A stretch of 64,000 bases of DNA from Sistotremastrum niveocremeum HHB9708 (Eukaryota > Basidiomycota > Agaricomycetes > Sistotremastrales > Sistotremastraceae): positions 62,001-126,000 of the forward strand of contig KV419448.1 in NCBI GenBank assembly GCA_001630475.1, given 5' to 3'. Numbering within the stretch: the first letter of the stretch is position 1; every line of letters starts with the position of its first letter. Below the pieces are notes generated by a model, which was not told where the DNA came from, made no database searches, and saw only the letters and a program-made list of their open reading frames with translations. Of the stretch, positions 56,737 to 64,000 are shown in pieces. The position numbers and the translations under genes were made by a program.

Positions 56737-59187
56737 CAATACCTTGGTGGGTATTAGGACAGCTGCGATTTGAATCCCCATTTGCCTGTCTCATTACCTT
56801 GCTGGAGCTCGAACACTCTAGCAAGGCATTTGGACAGGCAGTTGGTTTTACTGCTGGGTTTTACTTTTGTCTGTCACTTGGGAATACCTCGGGCTTTACC
56901 TTGGGCCAGGTACTTAAACCCGGCTCAAGGCTTTTTTGCCTAAGTTTCCAAATTCCTCAAAAGTAAGTCCAGCAGCAGGGGTTGAACCAGTGACTTGCCT
57001 ACTTTGCAGTAGACTTATCACCAGCTCTAACCACTACACCACATAGTACTGTTATAATGTTGGGCTCAATAGTCATACATATACCCCTGGTGGTCAAACT
57101 CGAATATATATATTATTTTCTCCAAGTCCCCCCACCACTATAAAATGAATATATAAATTATTTTCGCTAAATTGCGATAAATCAATATATATAATGATTA
57201 TCGACCAAATTTCGGACTTAACGGACTTAAGTCCGGAAAATCACGAAAAAATCAAAAAATATTTTGAGTGTTTTGAGTCACCCTGTCACGTTTTGTGACA
57301 TGTTCATATCTCCTGAACCTCTGGTCCGTTTGCCATGGTAGGGGTACCGTTGTGATCGGGGAAGCGAGCTGAGTCTGAATCTGCCATCAAAACAGCAAAC
57401 AAATACAAACAAATAGTCCAAAATAGCAAGTAGGTGATCCAGGATCAGAATTTCAACGCCGTTTCAACTGTCAGGGTCTCCTTGTTTGTTCTGGACAAAC
57501 AAAAGTCAAAAATACCATGTACCATGTCCAAGCATGAAATTTTGAGCTCTATTCAATGGTGCATACCATTTTGGGACATTTGGCGCATGCAGGGCTGTTG
57601 CCACGGTATATTGGGGGCCTTTGGGTCATTTTGGACTCAATTGCATATTTTGGGCCTGTAAACACCATGTGTGACCCTGCATGTGACCCTGTCTGTCTTT
57701 TTCCCTGTTCCTGGCTGTTTTGGCTGAAATACCACTCCAAGGGGCCACAAATGACATCACTTGGTCCAGAACCACCTTCAATGTACTCTTAGTACCTATT
57801 ATGACACTCATGCACCATTACCCCCTTCCTTGGCTTGCTCTGACCACCAAGCCTGGGAAGATGGGCTTCCCTATACGTGGGGATTTGTCATTATGTATTT
57901 GTGAGCATTTGTAAATTAAGTCCTTCATTTTTGGTGTATTTAGTGACTTTTTTCAGTGTCATAGCTTGCCTGGTTGGCTCTCTCCGGAGGATTGACTGTG
58001 AAATGCTTGATATATTCCTGAATTGCTTCCAGGACATTTGATTGGTGGCTTCTTTGATATGATGCTCCAAATGTATATGTTAGCCTACATTAATATTTTC
58101 CTGATTTATGGAAGCCTCTCTATTGCCCTGTAAAATTAGAGATTTATTCAAAATCAGCAGAGAATGGTGAATATCTTTTGATGGCACGCACTTGGGAAGG
58201 AATGAGTGGTATATTCTGGAAGTGCTCAAAAAATGGCATATTCTAGGCCCTGGTCTTATTTTGCACCCAAAAATCATTATAGGAGTGCCCAAAAATGACC
58301 AGATGACAACGAAGAGTTCAGGTTGTATCCTGTTGGACAACTGGTCAGAGGTGCTAATAGAAGTTGATGGCATATGTTTCAACTTAATTATAGTGCCTGC
58401 CAAGCATGTCACAGGTCACACCCTGTGCTGAAACAAGGTCACATTTCTCAGCAATAGTACGTCTCTCAAGGATATCAACACATTCTGGCCTCATCTGGGC
58501 ACACCTGGTGCTGGTCACTGCCTGGGACTGTGGGAGAAGTGTGACGCCAAGCCAGGGTCCATGAGGTCACTTAATCAAAGTTGTAGAAGTGTACAAATGT
58601 GTTCCAAATGTGAAACAATCATTTCAATATCTTTTAAATTGAGCCCAGAAATCGCAAAATACTCCCCAGGAGCCGGCGATAAAAAAATGAAAAAGTGCCA
58701 AGACCTTCCAAAATGTGTTCCTGATGCTCCACAGAACCCTCACAGGGTCCCAGGGTCTGTGACAACATCCCAAATGTGCCTGGAATGCCAATATACCCCT
58801 GATTCTGGGCTGCCGGCATTCAAAACAGCTGATTCAGGGCATTGTTTGTCCAAACCAAACAATGTGACTGTCACAGTTGAAACGGGGTCGAGATTCCGGT
58901 TCCGGATCACCCACATGTTATACTGTTTGTCAATGTTTGTTGTTTTGGTATGCGCATGTTTGTTCTCTTGGCACAAAGTTCCCACGGTCACGTCCGTCTT
59001 TTCATCCTGATCACAACGGTACCCCTCTCTTCTTCATACGCTTCCTGGATCATCCTATATCTCCTCTGGACGCATCACCATTCTCTGGTTGCCCATGGTA
59101 TTCCATCCCTCCAGCCCCCTAGGAATTCCTACGGTAGGCCTCTGGGTTTTTCTTTTTCAGCTGTCCTAATACCCACCCAAGGCATTG
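56737..59187. mobile_element. Fold-back (long inverted-repeat) element, non-coding
   Basis: The ends match as an inverted repeat: CAATACCTTGG...AGGACAGCTG at 56737-56765 and its complement at 59158-59187. Further inverted pairs lie inside in mirrored order: AGGGGTACCGTTGTGATC (57340-57357 against 59009-59026) and GTTTCAACTG (57461-57470 against 58874-58883), with related text around them. The arms thus run several hundred bases with gaps. No domain is seen in the 1.4-kb middle. The left arm holds about 560 bases with no partner on the right, including two hairpins (56725-56765 and 56784-56839) and a tRNA-like promoter. Non-autonomous, old, nested. Confidence 0.65.
56966..57052 (-). other. tRNA-like Pol III promoter, SINE-head candidate
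   Basis: On the minus strand an A-box match TGGTGTAGTGG (57031-57041) is followed about 45 nt later by a B-box match GGTTCAACCCC (56978-56988), in the context GTGGTTAGAGC. The spacing and text resemble a tRNA head, but the anticodon arm does not fold normally. It is better read as a tRNA-derived SINE head than a working tRNA. Confidence 0.45.
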
Positions 59188-59379
59188 ACTGTCTGGACTT
59201 TATGACCTTAGATATGTTAGTACCCCTGAGAATGGGTCGGTTAGTGATTAGGTGAGTCGAAGATTGTGATGGTTTAGATACTCCCGCGGTATTTTCACGG
59301 AGAGGAAAGGTGGATTTGGAAGATAGAGGTTGAGAGAGTCAGTTATAGGTTCGATCTTGATAATTGCGTTTCAATAAAT

Positions 59380-59638
59380 TTAAAATGGTGCACTGGTATC
59401 CCGCTTCCGTGGACGACGAGAAGAGGAAGAGGAAGAAATCGAGGCCTTGGATGTGGTAGAAGTGCGCACTTGTTTGAGATTACTGGGAGCGAAGAGAACG
59501 AAGAGAACGAAGATCGCATAGGTGAAGTGTGGGATTGCCTGCAGCGATAATAAGAGAAAAATGTGTGAGACGCATATTCTTCAGCAGATGAATGTATTTC
59601 AGTAGACTCACCGCAACAGACCTCGTCCCCTCGAGCAT
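59380..59638 (-). CDS. Small one-TM protein, unrecognised
   Basis: Exons 59612-59638 and 59380-59538 with a 73-nt intron between; 61 aa. It starts MLEGTRSVA, then FTYAIFVLFVLFAPSNL forms one membrane segment, and the tail is Ser- and Arg-rich (SSSSSSRRPRKRD). The splice sites (GTGAGT, CTGCAG) are strong and the frame is kept, but at this size chance cannot be excluded. It would be missed by gene finders with a length cut-off. Confidence 0.45.
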
Positions 59639-60247
59639 GAGATTCTATGAAGCTCTGTCTCTGACCTGAAACATCTCCAACTCAACCCTTTTCCTCGAGT
59701 CGCATTTCATCATCTCAGCTCAGGGACCGCTGACGACAAGAGAGGACCACTGTAGGGACGGAACAGCCTTTCAGAGAATCTGGAACGATTCTTCAGTGAG
59801 ATGACTCGAGTGCGCTTCTCTCGAGATCGCGGAAGCTTTGCTATCGATAAGGCAGTCGATCGGAAGTGCGAGACGCAGAAGGGTTCGCGAGGTCTTGGGT
59901 GACTCGAAGATCGCGATTATCTGGATATCTTCCCTTATATTGACCGATCGGACTCTTTAGATCGAGATCGGGAAGAATGGGGAGTAATATAACTCAGATG
60001 CAGAGAAGGAGAGAGCGACGGGGGACGGGGGACGGCTGTTTGCCGAGCACCAGCACTAGTCTCGTTCATCCACCAGCCTTCATCTGCACGTCCTGAAGGA
60101 TCTAGTCGAGCTAGGCCTCACATTCTGTCTCGCGAACGAAGAATCAGATCCAGTACATGTACATCAATTGATTCAACGCAATTCTCTTCTCTTCGACAAC
60201 AAGACATCACTATCGTACAAACATCACAAGAAACCTCAAAAACTCGC
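59639..60247. other. Intergenic stretch before DUG3 end
   Basis: About 610 bases; promoter side of the 61-aa gene and 3' flank of DUG3. Nothing else recognised. Confidence 0.4.
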
Positions 60248-61350
60248 TCACAAAACGATATTCATCGGCTCCTTCTTCAACTCCATATCAACCCCCACAT
60301 AAACCCACTCATTCTTCCCAATCAACTCCCAATGTTTCTCATCATACGTACTCGGCTCACTCGCCACAATCAAATGACTCCCATGTTCCTCCGGATCCTT
60401 CAACTCTCCTTTACCCAAACTCTCCAAATGTTTCCCATCTGGATGTCCGGGGTACTTTCGGTTTAGAACGACGCCGGCTGTGGTGGAGTAGTAGAGAGAT
60501 GGAGGTTGTTCGGTTGGATGGTTTCGGAATCGACAGGTGAGGAGTTGGGTGCCGGATGTGAGTGCTAGATTGAGAGAGTTGGGAGGGAGGGGGAGGGGGA
60601 TTCCCCGTTGTGGAAGAACCGATTTCTGGAATTCGATAACTTTGCTGATAGCACGCTCAACGCACTTCTTCACCAAAACAACGTCATGATCCTCCTCCAA
60701 CCCCCAATCCCCCGTCTCCTGCGCAACATACGAAAACACAATCGCCGCCAGATACTCACTATCCGTCGTCCCCTTCACGAAGTCCTCGAAAATCTTATCA
60801 GAAGCTTCCAAGCTCATCAACTTTTTAATCTTTTGAAATTCGGCGATGGAGCCGTTATGCATGAAGCTCCATCTGCCGAGAACGAATGGATGGTTGTTGG
60901 TTTCGGTGATGGCTGTTGAGCCGGATGCGAAGCGGATGTGCGCGAAGAGGGCGCGGGTGGATGTGTTGGCGCAGATGGAGTGGAAGTTCGGGTCGAGGAG
61001 GGGTTGTTTGACGATTTTGTAAAGGGTCGGACGGGGGCCGTCTGCATCTCCGAATTCCAACGCAGTCGTTCCGTACCTACCCCCACCTCACCATCAGCAC
61101 ACATCCTTCTTCCTCAACCAAAAGAAGAAAAGACGCACCAAGCTACACCCAACCCATCCGCATTGAAGAATTTATTCCGCAAAGCGATCTCAGCTTTTGT
61201 CGTATGAAGCGGATCGTTAGGATCGTGATGGAGGAGTTTGGGGAGGTAGTGGTTTTCTACTTGTTTAGAGAGAGCGTGGGCGGGGACGATGAGGACGTCT
61301 TCGAGGAGACATGTTTCCGTGTTGGAGATGTACGAGAACCAGCGACACAT
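60248..61350 (-). CDS. DUG3: Class II glutamine amidotransferase Dug3
   Basis: Exons 61139-61350 and 60248-61076, intron 61077-61138 (62 nt); 346 aa. The protein starts MCRWFSYISN, so Cys2 becomes the N-terminal nucleophile after Met removal, as in all Ntn-type class II amidotransferases. Other landmarks are FNADGLGVAWYG, STRALFAHIRFASGS and FVLGRWSFMHNGSIAEFQ. Length and text fit yeast Dug3, the partner of Dug2 in gamma-glutamyl cleavage of glutathione in the cytosol. The product ends EPMNIVL. A palindromic TTATATAA lies about 180 nt upstream of the start. Confidence 0.9.
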
Positions 61351-63112
61351 TGCGAGATTTTAGACGAGTCGTTGAGATAGTTGAGTCTAAGAGATACTTG
61401 AGCAACTTGGAGATGTGAACCGAGCAACGAGGATAGGCAAAGTGAGACGTACTGTAAGACGAGATCAACGACGAGAGGCTGATTGAGGACCTGGGGCGAG
61501 CTCGAGTCTCAGCTCCTGGAGGATGTTATATAAGACGACGAGCGTCATTTCGTGCTATTCTGAGCCGATTATGACCTGAAGCGTGCGTGGGTGGAGGGCC
61601 TGGAGGCGAGAGCGGAGGCGAATTACGTCATCGTGTCATCGTCGGTTATAGCGCTTACGCTTATGTAAGCGCATGCTTGCTACGTATAGCGAGCGAATAT
61701 TTGTCTGGGAGGTTGGGAGCCGTCGTGGTTGACAGCGTCAATCTCGGTGTCAAGGTTAGAGCTATAGAACCGATGTACACGTTCGCATTCACGAAGGAGG
61801 GATGGGGGGATTATTAGTCATGATAATGTCGCTCTCATTGACAGCGGTGGGGGTGTAATTTTACGTCGACTCGGATTCGAATTGATAAAGAAGACAGCAG
61901 AAGACAATGGATCGACTCCTATCACTGATTCATCTGACAGTTGCAGTGCATTGTCAACCACGTTCACAATCACGTTGACCTTCATCGCGCTCATGATCAA
62001 GGAACCAAGGAACTCAATCCACATTAGGGGCCGGGGCGACGGGCATGAAGTTACGAAGAAGAGCGAGTAGCATCTTAGCGCTAAAGCAAGTTGACATTGG
62101 CCCATGACCCATGAGCGCATGCATGAGCTTAAGCTGTCAACGAGAATCCGAAGTGGAATCTCAGCAGCAACACTGGAACTAACATGCGCCAGGGCTTCTT
62201 TTGTAGTGTTTGAACCCTCGTACGAGCCGAATAGAACAAGAATCGACGTCGAGGGATCTGACTTGATGAGCGCGAAAAGTCAAAGAACGATAGTTGGATA
62301 GGGATTCATTAAAGAAGCATGGAAAGACGAGTATTGTTGGATAACGACATCGCCAGTGCCAATGACAGGTGACAACAAGACAAGAGACAAGGGTTCCAAC
62401 GTCGATCCACAAGGATGGGAGCACGTAAAGTAGGAGAGAACAGCGCTCGGGGCAGACCCAGTTCTTCATTGGTGACGTTAATGAGTCCCCTCGCGGCAAG
62501 ACTCCACGAACGCAGTTATCTCTTCAGATCGAAAGCGGCGCAGTAGAGATGGCTCCGTTGGCTATGCTTCCGTGTAGGCGTCGCGTTAGTTCCGGTTGAG
62601 GGCCGCCAAGTTGAGCCATTCCGGTTATTGAAGTTGTTATGACTTCACCAATAAAACAGTGAGCAAAGTCCATAGTTTGAACCAATACAACTTGTTAGCC
62701 GATTATCGATGTACAGTACCAGTCGGATGACACAGGCTCGAGTGAAAGATGAGAGCGATCCCTGTCCTAATTTTGTCATGAGCACACTATCATTCACGAT
62801 GGGCTTCAGGACTTCGCAAGCCTGATGATTGAGGAACGTTAAACCTCGGGGTCGACGCTGGTGATGGCAAGGAACACGGAGAGAAAAAAATGTTTGAAAC
62901 TCCGACAGTAGGTTGACCTAAATTGGTTAGTTGACAACCTCAAAAGAGTTGTCCTTTATTCTACAAATTCAACCTCCGAGATGGGTTTTATAGTCCACAG
63001 AAGTCCTTAATTGAGCAGTTTTTTTCCAACCCAGGCAAACTGTTACAGGCGATTCATTCGCCGGCGAATAAAATATGACCGGTGCCGTTTCGGCGGTCGC
63101 TAGCGTAATTCG
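61351..63112. other. Gene-poor stretch
   Basis: About 1.76 kb with no supported gene; frames up to about 106 codons on both strands without a recognised domain. Confidence 0.4.
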
Positions 63113-64000
63113 ATGAATGCTCGAGGGGTTCGGAAGAGTCGGTCTTTGAACTTGAAACAAGCCTGGACTCATTCTCAAGAGCTCTGTCTGGCCATATTAT
63201 ATTTATTGATTAACGGCCAGATGGCAATCAGTGCCGGCGGACCATCCAAAGCTCACAGTACGCCTCTTTCGCTCGTTCTATCGATCAAATTTCGTCACCT
63301 CATTTCGTTACTAATAACTCTTCTCCTATTCCATGTGATTTTCAGAGAACCAGTCGTCGAACGCGTCTCATGGCGTTAATAACTTAAACTCTGATAACTC
63401 AACCTTGAAAACAAGACCGAATAAACGCGCTCGGGCAGGTCACATACCTTCTCGTTATCCACGTCTCCTAGGACCCGGCCGATCCCCAACTCCATTCACT
63501 CCTTCTCCATTCGCCTCATTAGCATCACGCGCTCGAGCCCTCCCTGGTCCTCGTTCTCGTCAAAATCTACCCCAAACGCAATCCGCCTCTAATTCTGGAA
63601 ATGGGATTCACAATCAGCCAACGCAAATCCGCGACGGAATCCCTACTCGTCCGTGTGAGCGATGCGTTAAATCTGCGAAGATGTGTGTGTTGGGGTATGA
63701 TGGAAGGAGATGTAGGGCTTGTATTGGTAGTAGGAAGGGATGTTCGTTGACGGGGTTGAGGTATCCGAGGTATAATAAAGGTGAGTCTTCATTTTACTTT
63801 ACCTTTGATTTTGAGCTGATTGAGTTTGGGGTCAGGAAGGAGGGAGAGAGATAGGGAAATTTTTGGAGGGAGGATGGAATTGACGCGACGCATGTCCGTT
63901 GATGTTGATGTTGATCGTGCGTATCGTGCAAACCAATCCGGCCCCGACACGGAAGACGGACCCGAAAGTGAAGACGTCGATCCTCAAACTTCATTCTCAT
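63113..64000 (+). CDS. Cys-cluster protein, 5' part, cut by right edge
   Basis: Exons 63113-63257, 63346-63780 and 63836 onward; the frame is open to the window end. It starts MNARGVRKSRSLNLKQAWTH. A basic Pro/Ser/Arg-rich region follows, then a Cys cluster PCERCVKSAKMC ... CRACIGSRKGC near residues 160-190 with six cysteines, which could bind zinc. The spacing is not that of a Zn2Cys6 binuclear cluster. Downstream text is acidic. Such Cys-cluster proteins recur in Agaricomycetes and may be nuclear regulators; unproven. The rest lies outside the window. Confidence 0.6.

Noticed and set aside
56966-57052. Functional tRNA gene
   Set aside because: A and B boxes fit, but the anticodon and acceptor stems do not fold properly.

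Overview
The window reads as nuclear DNA of an agaricomycete basidiomycete, probably a white-rot wood decayer. The signs are genes cut by many 47-65-nt GT-AG introns, a class II manganese peroxidase, a GH16 beta-glucanase, a short heme-thiolate peroxygenase, an amplified F-box-like family and lineage-specific Agaricomycetes families. The species cannot be named from the sequence.

Layout. 0-0.6 kb: 5' part of an F-box gene running off the left edge. 2.2-3.7 kb: manganese peroxidase. 4.5-14.4 kb: two twin short-chain dehydrogenases with the same exon plan, bracketing four tandem F-box-like paralogues on the minus strand. 14.8-25.3 kb: an F-box gene, two small paralogues of an unrecognised beta-rich family, a secreted GH16 enzyme, an LRR-like F-box-type gene and a fifth F-box-like paralogue. 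25.6-31.1 kb: a housekeeping pair, VPS41 (vacuolar fusion, HOPS) and SKI8 (exosome cofactor), transcribed divergently. 31.8-32.7 kb: an unrecognised 213-aa protein. 32.7-37.3 kb: nearly gene-free. 37.3-40.4 kb: a hexose-type MFS transporter and the peroxygenase. 42.5 kb: a small secreted protein.

43.8-55.7 kb is an accessory island: a 297-aa unknown, a 327-aa unknown with acidic repeats, a whole-looking integrase-core (DDE) gene, an 880-aa alpha-kinase carrying a 300-bp hAT-type MITE, and a 671-aa Agaricomycetes-type protein. The only assembly gap (100 N) lies inside the MITE and is flanked by an exact 94-bp duplicate, so it looks like an unmerged contig overlap. 56.7-59.2 kb holds a fold-back element of about 2.45 kb with long imperfect inverted arms and a tRNA-like Pol III promoter. 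59.4-64 kb: a small one-TM protein, DUG3 (glutathione degradation) and the 5' part of a Cys-cluster protein cut by the right edge.

Working together: peroxidase, peroxygenase, GH16 and sugar importer fit extracellular polymer attack and sugar uptake, but they are scattered singletons, not a co-regulated cluster. The main findings are the MITE whose own GT can act as an in-frame splice donor in the alpha-kinase gene, two GC-AG introns, the SDR twins around the F-box array, and the fold-back element. All exon models come from reading frames and splice signals only; no homology search was run.
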